In this document: piece after piece, positions 8,299-17,581 of the stretch
How positions within the stretch are numbered: position 1 is the stretch's first letter
How the letters are laid out: each line of letters starts with the position of its first letter
Source of the DNA: an uncultured Granulosicoccaceae bacterium
Lineage (GTDB): Bacteria; Pseudomonadota; Gammaproteobacteria; Granulosicoccales; Granulosicoccaceae
Assembly: GCA_938007995.1 (NCBI GenBank)
Contig: CALLLW010000090.1
Location: 1-59,804 of the forward strand
DNA length: 59,804 nt
Direction: 5' to 3'
The notes under the pieces: generated by a model
Database searches by the model: none
What the model was told of the DNA's origin: nothing
Seen by the model: the letters and a program-made list of their open reading frames with translations, nothing else
Made by a program: the position numbers and the translations under genes

Positions 8299-9513
8299 AT
8301 GTCAAACCTGATTAAATCCCGAGCGCTCGACAGAGTTGAAGCTCCTGCGGCAATTCTGATAACTGAACTTGGCAGAAAGCTTCGTGCTGAGGGTCGCAGT
8401 ATAGTTTCCCTGAGTATTGGCGAACCCGATCTTGGTACGCCCGAACACGTGACAGAAGGTGCCTATCAGGCTGCGCTAAGGGGCGAGACGACCTACTCGC
8501 CAATTGCCGGTATACCGGAACTCAAGCAGTCTGTTCGCGACAAATTTTTGCGTGATAACGAGCTTACATTTGCAGACAACGAGGTCACAGTCAGTGCGGG
8601 GGGCAAGCAGGTATTAAATAACGCACTGCATGCGACTCTAAATCCGGGTGATGAGGTTATTATTCCCGCGCCATTCTGGCTGGCCTATTCACAGATGGTC
8701 AGTTTGTACGAAGGTGTTCCTGTCATTGCGCCGACTTCTGTTGAGACAGGATTTAAAATCACCCCGCAAGTGCTTGATGCTGCCGTTACAAAAAGCACCA
8801 AGTGGTTAATGTTGAATAGTCCCGGTAATCCTTCCGGTGCAGTTTACTCGGCGCAGGAACTCAAATCGCTGGCGGCGGTATTAAATAATCACCCGCATGT
8901 CTGGGTATTGTCAGATGATATGTATGAACATCTGATTTATACCGATTCACCGTTTACAACCATGGCTCAGGTCGCACCTGAATTGTCTGATCGTACACTC
9001 ACGGTAAACGGTGTCTCTAAAGCCTATTCAATGACTGGTTGGCGGGTAGGTTTTGCCGGCGGGCCCGGTGAGTTGATCAAAGCCATGGAAATGGTACAAA
9101 GCCAGACCACAAGTGGCACGTGTCGTGTCAGTCAATGGGCGGCAGTGACAGCCCTGGACGGACCACAGGACTCGCTGAAAAACAATCTTGAAATCTACCG
9201 TAAGCGCAGATCCATTGTGGTGGAAGGATTGAATGCAATCGATGGCATAGATTGCCTTTGGCCTGATGGTGCATTCTATGCCTACCCGTCGTGTGCCGCT
9301 TTTATTGGTGGCAGCACTGCAGGAGGTCAAAAGATAACATCAGATGTCGACTTTTCGATGGCGTTATTGCAGGAGCAGGGTGTTACAACCGTACACGGAA
9401 CGGCGTTTGGATTAAGCCCGCATTTTCGGGTTTCTTATGCTGCCTCCGAAAAAGATCTGACAGAGGCGATAAGCAGAATCCGACAGTTTTGTCGCTCGAT
9501 TCAGACGGCATAG
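8299..9513 (+). CDS. Class I aminotransferase (aspartate aminotransferase-like)
   Basis: PLP-dependent aminotransferase of 404 residues, fold type I, closest in pattern to the I-gamma aspartate/aromatic aminotransferases. Visible motifs: SIGEPDLGTP near 39-48, SPGNPSG at 174-180 (Asn contacts PLP), LSDDMYEHLIY (Asp206/207 region) and VSKAYSMTGWRVG with the Schiff-base Lys241. A C-terminal FRVSYA holds the Arg that binds the substrate carboxylate. It is probably co-transcribed with the RidA gene 31 bp upstream. Downstream, after a short tandem repeat, an M20 amidohydrolase converges on it, so the three could serve one amino-acid or N-acyl amino-acid route, but this is only suggested by proximity. 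Confidence 0.9.
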   Translation: MSNLIKSRALDRVEAPAAILITELGRKLRAEGRSIVSLSIGEPDLGTPEHVTEGAYQAALRGETTYSPIAGIPELKQSVRDKFLRDNELTFADNEVTVSAGGKQVLNNALHATLNPGDEVIIPAPFWLAYSQMVSLYEGVPVIAPTSVETGFKITPQVLDAAVTKSTKWLMLNSPGNPSGAVYSAQELKSLAAVLNNHPHVWVLSDDMYEHLIYTDSPFTTMAQVAPELSDRTLTVNGVSKAYSMTGWRVGFAGGPGELIKAMEMVQSQTTSGTCRVSQWAAVTALDGPQDSLKNNLEIYRKRRSIVVEGLNAIDGIDCLWPDGAFYAYPSCAAFIGGSTAGGQKITSDVDFSMALLQEQGVTTVHGTAFGLSPHFRVSYAASEKDLTEAISRIRQFCRSIQTA

Positions 9514-9537
9514 ATTCTGCCGCCATCATAAAAATCT

Positions 9538-9581
9538 GAACAAGTAGCCAGTGAACAAATAGCCAGTGAACAAATAGCCAG
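9538..9581. repeat. 15-bp tandem repeat, about three copies
   Basis: Units of GAACAARTAGCCAGT are repeated at 9538-9552, 9553-9567 and 9568-9581 (last copy 14 bases). The array lies 25 bp after the aminotransferase stop, between two convergent genes. Confidence 0.8.
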
Positions 9582-9602
9582 AAGATACGTATGCAGTATT
9601 GT

Positions 9603-10775
9603 TTATGCTGCAGGCATGGCTTCCTCAACCAGTTGAACCCAGTAGGAACATCCGTGGGGAATTGCCTCATCGTTGAAATCGTAATCCGGGTGATGTAGCA
9701 GTGCGGTATCGCCATTGCCCATGAAAATAAATGCACCGGGTCTGGCGTTTAGCATATAAGAGAAATCTTCAGCGCCCATGACTGGATTGACGTTGGTATC
9801 TACGTTATCAGCACCGGATACTTTTTGTGCAATCGCCGATGCAAATCGAGTTTGTTTTTCAGCATTTACCGAAACAGGATAACCATAGTGATAGGTGAAC
9901 TCTGCTTTTGCATCCATAGCCCTGGCTGTGTGATCAATCAGAGTTTCCATTCTGTCTTTTATCGAATCTCGAACTTCAGTTGATAGTGTTCTCACTGTGC
10001 CTTTCAAGCTGACAGTCTGCGGTATTACGTTGTACGAGATTGTATCGGTATTAAAAGAGGTCACAGATATCACTGCGTTTTCCAGCGGATCAACATTGCG
10101 CGATACAATTGACTGTAAAGACAGCATCAACTGTGATGCCACTACGGTTGGGTCGATACCCTTGTGGGGTGCTGCCGCATGACCGCCTTTACCGGTAATG
10201 GTAATGTCAAACTGGTCTGCTGCTGCCATTAAGGGTCCGGGTCGGATTGCAAACTTGCCAACCTCCATACCGGGCCAGTTGTGCATACCGTAAACCTCGT
10301 TAATATTGAACCGATCCATCAATCCATCTTTGACCATTTCATCACCGCCACCACCACCTTCTTCAGCAGGCTGAAAAATCACAGCAACACGACCGTTGAA
10401 GTGTCGGGTTTCACAAAGATACTTTGCAGCCCCGAGCAACATAGCAGTGTGGCCGTCGTGACCACAGGCGTGCATTTTTCCATCGATAGTGGAGCTATGC
10501 TCAACACCGCTGGTCTCATGAATAGGCAGAGCATCCATGTCTGCGCGTAAGCCAATCACTGTATCTGAGTCATTGTGCTTGCCGTTGATTACTGCAACCA
10601 CGCCAGTACGACCGATACCTTCGACAACCTCGTCACAACCGAACTCACGAAGTTTGTCAGCCACAACTGTCGCAGTTCTTTGCACATCAAACAGCAGTTC
10701 CGGGTGCTGGTGAAAGTCCCGACGCCAGGCAGTGATTTCCGGTAGTAAGTCCGCAAATCGATTGGTAACAGGCAT
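9603..10775 (-). CDS. M20 family amidohydrolase (hippurate hydrolase-like)
   Basis: Zinc/manganese-dependent amidohydrolase of 390 residues in the M20D group (hippurate hydrolase, N-acyl-amino-acid or IAA-amino-acid hydrolases). Metal-site motifs are present: GLRADMDALP near 76-84, HACGHDGHTAM with Cys104/His106, FQPAEEG with Glu138/Glu139, and MGAEDFSYM near the C-terminus. The lid domain is where it should be, in the middle. No signal peptide, so cytoplasmic. Convergent to the RidA/aminotransferase pair. It probably releases an amino acid from an N-acyl conjugate; the acyl group is unknown. Confidence 0.9.
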   Translation of the reverse strand: MPVTNRFADLLPEITAWRRDFHQHPELLFDVQRTATVVADKLREFGCDEVVEGIGRTGVVAVINGKHNDSDTVIGLRADMDALPIHETSGVEHSSTIDGKMHACGHDGHTAMLLGAAKYLCETRHFNGRVAVIFQPAEEGGGGGDEMVKDGLMDRFNINEVYGMHNWPGMEVGKFAIRPGPLMAAADQFDITITGKGGHAAAPHKGIDPTVVASQLMLSLQSIVSRNVDPLENAVISVTSFNTDTISYNVIPQTVSLKGTVRTLSTEVRDSIKDRMETLIDHTARAMDAKAEFTYHYGYPVSVNAEKQTRFASAIAQKVSGADNVDTNVNPVMGAEDFSYMLNARPGAFIFMGNGDTALLHHPDYDFNDEAIPHGCSYWVQLVEEAMPAA

Positions 10776-11029
10776 GTTAGGTCCCTTAGACTCAGATCTA
10801 AAGCAAGCATGCCTTGTGTTGCAGCATATCGCAAGGCAGGATCCGTGACTCCCGACGCGAAGTCAGCGTTGCGGGTCGTCAGCAGTCGAAGTCACAAACG
10901 CGGAGCGGGTTGCGGGGGTCGTAGCACCGCGATCAGCAAAGAAGAATCGACAAATAGTTTATCGATATATCAGGCTTTGATTAGAGAGTTTAGCGTGCTG
11001 ATGTTTGAAGTCTTACTGCCCATATCAAT

Positions 11030-11063
11030 AAGGCAGTCCAAGAAGGCAGTCCAAGAAGGCAGT
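11030..11063. repeat. 13-bp tandem repeat, 2.6 copies
   Basis: AAGGCAGTCCAAG is repeated at 11030-11042 and 11043-11055, with a partial third copy to 11063. The array ends about 11 bp from the stop codon of the GGDEF-EAL gene that reads towards it on the minus strand. Confidence 0.8.
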
Positions 11064-11073
11064 AAGTGATTCG

Positions 11074-12879
11074 TTATGCAACGGCAATATCTTCTTCCAC
11101 CATCTGAAGCGGTGTTTTGTGTAACAGCGTTTGAAAGGTATCAGGACGGCCAATGTAGTATCCCTGCAAGACATCGCAGCCGGCCTGGCTCAGGAATATC
11201 GCCTGCTCGTGCGTCTCGACGCCTTCGGCCACAACCTCAACGCCCAGGTCGTGTGCAACTGAAATAATTGCCTTTACTATCGAACAGTTGCCTTGGTTGG
11301 TTGGTATGTCGTGCACGAAGCACCGATCAATCTTTACCCGGCTTACCGGTAGTTGTTGCAATCGGCTGAACGAGGAATAGCCAGTGCCAAAGTCATCAAT
11401 AGCCAGATCAATGCCGGCGGCGCGTAACTCATGCAGTTGGTCCAGTGAGTGATTCATGTTTTCAAACAGGGCAGATTCTGTTAGCTCAAGTTCTATGGCT
11501 TCTGCAGGTATACCGGTATTCTTGATGATCTTGACAATTCGCTTCTGCAGGTCGCGCTGTTTAAACTGTCGCGGTGATACGTTCACGCTGAACTTGAGAT
11601 CGCGCTGAGCACCGCGTCGGACTTCGACTAACTTCTTGCAGGCGTTGCTGAGAATCCATTCACCGAGTGGTTCGATCAAACCGGTATCTTCAACAACTTC
11701 AATAAACATATCAGGGCTCACCACGCCGCGTTCAGGATGATTCCAGCGTAAAAGAACCTCATAGCCACTTATTGATTTAGTTCGCAGATCGTATTGGGGT
11801 TGGTAGTAGAGCTCGAATTGTGACTCCCGCACAGCGACACGCAGGTCTCGCTCCAGTTCAAAGCGTTTTGTCAGACTGGTGTTGAGTGCAGGGGTATAAA
11901 ACTGGACGCAGTTGCGACCACGATGCTTTGCCTGGTTCATCGCTGCATCTGCATAGTACAACAGGTTTCTGGCCGTTTTTGTATCGGAAGAAAACACACC
12001 GATGCCGATACTCGCTGAAAGGCGGATGTCGTGCGGTGTTGAGCTGTAAGGTCGAGCCAGAGACTCACTGATTTTGTCAGCGATGCGTGAGATTTCTGCT
12101 TCATTCTTTACATCACGCATGATTACAGCGAATTCATCACCACCGAGTCTGCCGACGGTATCCTGTTTGCGGACCGTTGCAAGCAACCGCTGGGAAACCT
12201 CACGTAATAACTTATCACCGATCTGATGGCCCAGTGGGTCATTGATCTGTTTAAAGTGATCGAGGTCTAACAGCATTAGAGCAACTGTGCTCTGGTTAGA
12301 TGATTCCAGTGTTTGTTGTAGTTGCTCGACCAGTCCGCACCGGTTAGGTAAACGGGTTAATGGATCGTGATGGGCGATATGCTGTAGGCCGTCTCGAGCT
12401 ATGCGAAGATTGTTTTGGGTTGCTTGATACTCACTGAGATCAACCACAGCGATGCTGCATGAGCATTCATTGCCTGCTGTGTAGTTTGAAGCAGACAGGT
12501 AAAGTATCACTGGAATCTTTTTGTCCTGTGCGCGCAGTGAGGTTTTGATTGTATGTACGGTAGCAGCCTCTGAGGTGATGACATCCGTGATGACGCTCGC
12601 TATCCTGAGCCTTTCATTAGAATTTATTTTTTCAAGGAATGATGTCTGAAACAATTCCGTGGCTGATTGATTGAGTCTCTCTGCGCCTATGCGGTTGGTT
12701 TCAATGATTCGAAAGTTTGCATCGAGCGTAAAGTGGCCGATAGGCGCTTTGTCCAGAGCGGTTCGGTATCGCGCATTCTCATTACGCAATCGGTCCATTT
12801 CCCGACTGTTTTGTTTTAACTGCGTGTAGGAAATCATGCTGCGCAGTCTATGGGGCCAGGCAAATGATTTACGCTTCAT
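11074..12879 (-). CDS. PAS-GGDEF-EAL c-di-GMP signalling protein
   Basis: Dual-domain c-di-GMP enzyme, 601 residues from the ATG at 12879, which has AGGAG six bases upstream; the longer frame starts with TTG and lacks such a site. Order: short coiled N-terminus, PAS domain (about 35-150), GGDEF domain with intact RLGGDEF (246-250) and an inhibitory RxxD site five residues before it (RKQD), then EAL domain. The EAL signature reads EVL (374-376), a common tolerated variant; DDFGTGYSS, KIDRCF, EGVE and QGYYIGRP are all present, so both cyclase and phosphodiesterase activities look possible. No transmembrane segment is seen, so it is a cytoplasmic sensor. It lies downstream of a histidine kinase/regulator pair but 700 bp away. 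Confidence 0.92.
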   Translation of the reverse strand: MKRKSFAWPHRLRSMISYTQLKQNSREMDRLRNENARYRTALDKAPIGHFTLDANFRIIETNRIGAERLNQSATELFQTSFLEKINSNERLRIASVITDVITSEAATVHTIKTSLRAQDKKIPVILYLSASNYTAGNECSCSIAVVDLSEYQATQNNLRIARDGLQHIAHHDPLTRLPNRCGLVEQLQQTLESSNQSTVALMLLDLDHFKQINDPLGHQIGDKLLREVSQRLLATVRKQDTVGRLGGDEFAVIMRDVKNEAEISRIADKISESLARPYSSTPHDIRLSASIGIGVFSSDTKTARNLLYYADAAMNQAKHRGRNCVQFYTPALNTSLTKRFELERDLRVAVRESQFELYYQPQYDLRTKSISGYEVLLRWNHPERGVVSPDMFIEVVEDTGLIEPLGEWILSNACKKLVEVRRGAQRDLKFSVNVSPRQFKQRDLQKRIVKIIKNTGIPAEAIELELTESALFENMNHSLDQLHELRAAGIDLAIDDFGTGYSSFSRLQQLPVSRVKIDRCFVHDIPTNQGNCSIVKAIISVAHDLGVEVVAEGVETHEQAIFLSQAGCDVLQGYYIGRPDTFQTLLHKTPLQMVEEDIAVA

Positions 12880-13574
12880 TCCAGCTCCTGCGTATGGCTT
12901 GACCAAGCTTGATCGCTGTCATCCGGGGGGAGGTGGATTGTTGCTTGTGGATATAAGAGTGTTGAAGTGTTTTTTCAAAACAACCAGGCATAATCAATGT
13001 TTTGCGCAACGAGTTTTTAAAATAAAACTGACAGGGCACGTTCGCCCTCCCTGATTTTGTTCGACAGTTTTTCTTACCTTTGAGCTGTAAAGCAAGAAGG
13101 ATTCTCATATCACTTTAATCACGCTCCAGTCACACAGTATATATATAGCTCAGACCCGTAGGTTCACCGAATTAAATTTGTTTCATTTATAGGTACTCGG
13201 CCAATCTTTTGGCACGAAATTTAATCCTGCTAAACACTTAGACTACTGTGCATTGTTTATTCAGTACTTTTTGCGATGGTAAAGAAATATTGCATAAATC
13301 TGAGATTTGGTATAGCCAGGCCTGTATGTGATCTACGCAATTCGTTAACAATGTTTTCCTGCCAGATGCAGCGCTCAACACCATAACCGGATAGCGATGA
13401 CGAGCAATAAACAGCGTCGCGGTAGTGACGTAAGTTTGGCAAGTAAGCAAGATTTTTGACAGTAGCCAGTAAACTACCGTATGACGATAAGTTGTTGACG
13501 GTATTTCCAGACTCTACCTGCTGCCTTTTGAACAGGGCTTGCGACTGGTGAACTGGCCACGGCCGGGCACGTTT
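12880..13574. other. Intergenic region without a supported gene
   Basis: About 700 bp between the histidine kinase stop and the GGDEF-EAL start. Small frames exist on both strands (for example 13257-13442 minus, 61 codons) but none has a ribosome-binding site, a recognisable domain or a convincing composition. An AT-rich stretch with a run of TATATATA near 13139-13148 could belong to the promoter of the GGDEF-EAL gene. Confidence 0.5.
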
Positions 13575-15536
13575 CTACACTGAGAAATCCACACGCAGTG
13601 TTGTGCCTCTGTTCGGCATGCTCTTGACTAGAAAAACACCGTTAATGAGTGTTACCTGCTCTTGTATACCTTGAAGACCATAGTGACCTGGATAATGATC
13701 ATCGGGATTAAAGCCAACACCATCATCCGCAATACTTAAGCGGAACTGGTGTGATGATTGTTTTTCCGCGGCAGGATCTGTTCTGGTTGCCGGTGGTGGT
13801 GTCAGTCTGATTGAGACTCGGCTGGCTTTGGAGTGCCTCTCAATATTGTGCAGGGCTTCTTCAATTATTCTGAACAATGTTTCGGCGTATTTTCTTACCT
13901 GGCTCGCATCGTTTTTGTTGATGCGCAGTTTAGTCGGTATTCCAGTGTTTTCCGTAAAGCGGTCACACAAACTTTGAATCGCACCGTCCAGGCCAATTTC
14001 ATCGATATTGTTGTGACGAATCTGGGTGATTGCGGCGCGCGCCTCCGCGATACCCGTCACCGTCACGTCTTCGAGGTGGTGTAACTCCTGTTCCAGATCA
14101 CTTTCAGAGAGTTTTGTACGTAGCTTACGAACCACCCGGATCTGTGTAAGTACGGCCATCAGGGAGTGCGCAAGAGTATCGTGCATGTCGCGTGCGAGGC
14201 GCAGCCTTTCCTGCGTGACGGCGGTGCGGCGCTGATCAGTAGCCATTTGGTCCTGAGCTTTGATTAGCTCCTGCGCCTGTAACTTGCGTTCGTTGATATC
14301 AAGCCTTGTGCCGTACAACCATTCCGGTGCTCCGTCCGCTGAGCGAGTAACAATCTGGCCGCAGTCCAGTACCCAACTCCAGGTTGCGTCATCGCGTTTT
14401 ATTCTATTTTCGGTTTCATAACGCTCTTTTTGGCCGCTCAGGTGTTGTTGCAGGATCGCATCTGCTTGTTTCCGATCATCGGAGTGCACAAGTGATTGAG
14501 CTTCGCAAACGTTGGTAAAAGTTTTTTCCGGATGCCCTGAAATATCCCGAAAGCGTTGATTGACTCTGAAATCGCCTGTCTGGATATTCCACTCCCAGGT
14601 GCCTGTGCCGGTTCCCTGGATGATTGATGCCAGTCTTGATTGCTCGTCAATGAGCGCCCGGTTCTCAAGGATTCGTTCGGTGGTGTCTTCAATGATACCG
14701 ACGCTTCCATTCGGGCTGCCGTCGGAATTGAACGTGGGAGCTGCAATCGCGCGCGCGTATCTGGTTTGTCCGTCAGGGTGAACGATCCGGAAGCTACGAT
14801 TAAACGTGCGATGCTCACGCAGTGTTTCCAGTAATAAGGCCAGCACTTCGTCTTTGTCATCCTCGTGCAGGCTTTCCTGCCAGCCGCGTCCGAGAATTTG
14901 CTGTTCACTTTTACCGAGAATCTGCTGGCACCTTGTATTGTTATAGTTGCAGGAGCCGGTTTTGTCAGAACTGAAAATGCCCAGTGGTGATGCATCACAC
15001 AGCCCTTGTAGCTTCGATTCACTGTTCGCAAGCGCCTCGGATGTTTTGCGCGCTTCAAGCAATCCGGAGGCAGCCCGTGCAAGATTGAGTAGCACTTGCC
15101 GTTGAGCGTTTGTCAGTGTGCCTGGTTTGGTATCTATGACGCACAACGTACCGATTACCGCGCCATCCTGCATGGTAAGTTTTGCACCGGCGTAGAACTG
15201 AATGCCCGGTTCGTTGGTGACCAGTGGTGTATGACAAACGCGGGAATCGATACGCGTGTCCGGTATTTCCAGAATTTCCTCACTACCTGCTATCGTGTGG
15301 CTGCAGATAGAGATATCTCTGGGCGTCTGGTCAATATTAAGTATGCCGGTTTTGGCCTTGAACCACTGTCTATCGTCGTCGATCAGGGAAATCAGCGCGA
15401 TAGGTACTTCACAGACACTTGCTGCAATTTCCACCAATCCATCAAAAGAAGCTTCCGGTTCCGTGTCCAGCACGTTGAGGGAATACAAAGACGCAAGTCG
15501 TTTTACTTCAGCATCAAAGGAACTGTTGGAATGCAT
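13575..15536 (-). CDS. NarL-family sensor histidine kinase (GAF-PAS-PAS-HisKA_3)
   Basis: Cytoplasmic histidine kinase of 653 residues. An N-terminal GAF domain (about 20-160), two PAS domains (about 175-290 and 300-420, the second ending with a PAC-type tail), then a HisKA_3 dimerisation domain with the phospho-acceptor in RDMHDTLAHSL (His452), and a C-terminal HATPase with an N-box-like EALHNIERHS, DDGVGFN and a G2-like HYGLQGIQEQ. No membrane segment, so the signal is probably soluble or redox/light-like. It lies 61 bp after the LuxR-type regulator gene, which is almost certainly its partner. The GAF domain resembles those found in front of such kinases in environmental proteobacteria; no cofactor-binding residue can be assigned. 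Confidence 0.92.
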   Translation of the reverse strand: MHSNSSFDAEVKRLASLYSLNVLDTEPEASFDGLVEIAASVCEVPIALISLIDDDRQWFKAKTGILNIDQTPRDISICSHTIAGSEEILEIPDTRIDSRVCHTPLVTNEPGIQFYAGAKLTMQDGAVIGTLCVIDTKPGTLTNAQRQVLLNLARAASGLLEARKTSEALANSESKLQGLCDASPLGIFSSDKTGSCNYNNTRCQQILGKSEQQILGRGWQESLHEDDKDEVLALLLETLREHRTFNRSFRIVHPDGQTRYARAIAAPTFNSDGSPNGSVGIIEDTTERILENRALIDEQSRLASIIQGTGTGTWEWNIQTGDFRVNQRFRDISGHPEKTFTNVCEAQSLVHSDDRKQADAILQQHLSGQKERYETENRIKRDDATWSWVLDCGQIVTRSADGAPEWLYGTRLDINERKLQAQELIKAQDQMATDQRRTAVTQERLRLARDMHDTLAHSLMAVLTQIRVVRKLRTKLSESDLEQELHHLEDVTVTGIAEARAAITQIRHNNIDEIGLDGAIQSLCDRFTENTGIPTKLRINKNDASQVRKYAETLFRIIEEALHNIERHSKASRVSIRLTPPPATRTDPAAEKQSSHQFRLSIADDGVGFNPDDHYPGHYGLQGIQEQVTLINGVFLVKSMPNRGTTLRVDFSV

Positions 15537-15597
15537 GCTGCCCCTGCAGAGTTAATTCAGTGACGATTGCCGAATACTTTAAATAACGTACCTGGAT

Positions 15598-16428
15598 TTA
15601 CCTCTGTCGACTCACGGCTCGTACAGCAAGTTCAGTTCTGCTCTGCGCATGTAGCTTATCCATGATGCGGCTCACGTAGTTTTTCACTGTGCCTTCTGCC
15701 AGGTGTATTTCGGCGGCGATCTGTCGGTTGGTTTTGCCTTCTGCCAACCGGCTGAGAATTTGTTCCTCTTTGGGGGTGAGCGGTGTTTCAGGAATTGTAT
15801 CAATCTGCTGTGATGCTGAATTGCCGGGCTCGGTTTGTCGGGCAGTAGCAGCAGCGTCTGGTTGACCGGATGTTGAAGCCGCTGTGGTTGAAGCGGCCAT
15901 AGTTGACTCAGACGGGGTAGATGCAGACAGGCTGCGAAATTCGCTCATTACCTTGCGCGCAATCACCGGTGACAAATAAGATTCACCACGATGCACTGCT
16001 TTGATGGTGGCGAGGACCTCTGTTTCTGATGTGTCTTTTAAAAGATAGGCCTGCGCACCGGCGCGTATCGCGTTAAAAACCAGATCATCATGATCAAATG
16101 TCGTCAGCACAACCACACGCGTGCCTGGTGAGCTACTGGTGATATGCCGGGTCGCTGTCACTCCGTCTGTACCGGGCATTTGCAGATCCATAATTACAAT
16201 ATCGGGTGATTCCTGCTGCGAAAGCTCTATTGCTTGCTGCCCGTCTTCCGCTGTCGCGACAATTTCGATGTCCGGCTCTGAACCAAGCATCATTGCAAGA
16301 CCTCGACGAATCAAAGGCTGGTCGTCGACGATCATAACGCGTATATGATCAGAGCTGGTCATGTGAGGGCCCGTATCGTAGGTGGTCTGTAAACCAGGGG
16401 GTTCATCGAATCGTTCAGGTTGAGCCAT
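15598..16428 (-). CDS. NarL/LuxR-type response regulator
   Basis: Response regulator of 276 residues. Receiver domain (about 29-150) with the acidic pair Asp35/Asp36, phospho-acceptor Asp81 in VIMDLQMPGTDG and Lys in LLKDTSE. An unusually long Ser/Thr/Ala/Gln-rich linker of about 50 residues (about 165-215) precedes a C-terminal LuxR helix-turn-helix (LTPKEEQILSRLAEGKTNRQIA...GTVKNYVSRI). The ATG at 16428 has GGAAG eight bases upstream; an internal ATG at 16362 is possible and would remove 22 residues before the receiver. First gene of the pair with the histidine kinase downstream. Confidence 0.93.
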   Translation of the reverse strand: MAQPERFDEPPGLQTTYDTGPHMTSSDHIRVMIVDDQPLIRRGLAMMLGSEPDIEIVATAEDGQQAIELSQQESPDIVIMDLQMPGTDGVTATRHITSSSPGTRVVVLTTFDHDDLVFNAIRAGAQAYLLKDTSETEVLATIKAVHRGESYLSPVIARKVMSEFRSLSASTPSESTMAASTTAASTSGQPDAAATARQTEPGNSASQQIDTIPETPLTPKEEQILSRLAEGKTNRQIAAEIHLAEGTVKNYVSRIMDKLHAQSRTELAVRAVSRQR

Positions 16429-16903
16429 TACGTGGCTTCCGTTCTTGCAGGCAATTGGATGCTGAAGTCTGTGTTAGCACATCAGCAAACAATCTGCCGT
16501 TCTGGCTGTCATCAAGGCAACCATCAAAAGCGGAAAAGCTGACTTTGGGTTCACTCCCGGCATTGCCCTCGACAGTGTAGCCTTATATGCGAGTCAAGTG
16601 CACGTCTGTACGCCCGGGATCAGGCGCGCGGCTCTGGTGGCAATGGTTAACCCGTCAGAGTTGTAGCTGCGTAGTTACAGTGTAGCTACGGACTGCCTAA
16701 AGTCATACGCTGTAACCTTCCGCACGCGCATCCAGCAAGGTGCCTAAAAACTATTGTGATCGGTATGAGGGTGTTAGTTTCTCTTTGGCGCGCCCGCCTG
16801 TTCAGGGTACTCGTTTAAAAAACAATAAACAGGAATTTTCGGCCGACAAGCCCGTCCAGGATTGTACGATGGTATTCGCTCGTGACACTTTTTCGGCAGC
16901 TTG
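16429..16903. other. Intergenic region upstream of the two-component operon
   Basis: About 475 bp between the FecR-like gene stop and the response regulator start, both on the minus strand. It should contain the promoter of the two-component operon. A short palindrome GTAGCTAC occurs at about 16682-16689 near a related GTAGCTGCGTAG. No gene is supported. Confidence 0.5.
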
Positions 16904-17359
16904 CTAGCTGCGAACATCTGCCCTGGCATTTGGATCTACGGATTTGTAGTGCGTCCAGTTGTGTAGCGTATTAGTGTTGAGGGCGCAGTCGACTGTAAGG
17001 TGAGTTACCGGCTGGATGGATATCGGCTTGCCATAACCCATATCCAGTGCGATAAAGCCGTCGTGTGCTGTGGTGATGGTGTCGCCGATGCGGATCTGTG
17101 CGCTTGCTGTCGGTGTGAAGCCGTTTAAAGTAGCGAGGCCTTTGTGGTAAACCACAGCACCGGCCAGCGAGCCGGTCTGTCTGGCGTCACACCCTTTCTG
17201 CACCAGCGTAGATAGTTTTAACTCGTTGATACCTGCTGTTCCGTAACTAATCGAAGTTGGGGTGAATGCCGGAACGACGCAGGCAAGCAGCAGGCACAGC
17301 CCGGGGTTGAGCGCCGGTCTGCCTGCAGCAAAGAATTGATTTAGGGAGAAAATCGCCAC
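16904..17359 (-). CDS. Small exported FecR-domain-like protein
   Basis: Protein of 151 residues with an apparent GTG start and a hydrophobic N-terminal segment (LNPGLCLLLACVVPAF) that looks like a signal peptide. The rest resembles the beta-rich FecR core: a block reading IRIGDTITTAHDGFIALDMG followed by PISIQPVTHLTVDC, as in FecR/LysM-type periplasmic proteins. Unlike true FecR anti-sigma factors it is very short, has no inner-membrane segment after a cytoplasmic domain, and no ECF sigma or TonB receptor gene lies nearby. Two Cys flank the domain. I call the fold with moderate confidence; the function is unknown. The start is uncertain because no clear ribosome-binding site precedes it. Confidence 0.6.
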   Translation of the reverse strand: MAIFSLNQFFAAGRPALNPGLCLLLACVVPAFTPTSISYGTAGINELKLSTLVQKGCDARQTGSLAGAVVYHKGLATLNGFTPTASAQIRIGDTITTAHDGFIALDMGYGKPISIQPVTHLTVDCALNTNTLHNWTHYKSVDPNARADVRS

Positions 17360-17581
17360 TGCGAGTGAGGTCCGTTTGGTTAGAGTCCCTGTGCATGCAG
17401 ATGTGTTGCGACGGCAGCTATCGCCGATCCAGCTGTATGTTCAGATTAGAATTATCAGTTTCCTAGTCTGACACCTCTCACACATCGTTCGGTAGTGCAG
17501 TTAGTCATTTAATAGGGTCTGTAAGTTATCAGCATACGTATATCAACAACCTAACAGCGACTTCTAATGTAGTGGGTGATC

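Noticed and set aside
13238..13450. Small overlapping minus-strand frames downstream of the histidine kinase
   Set aside because: Two frames of similar length overlap each other, neither with RBS or domain; treated as non-coding.
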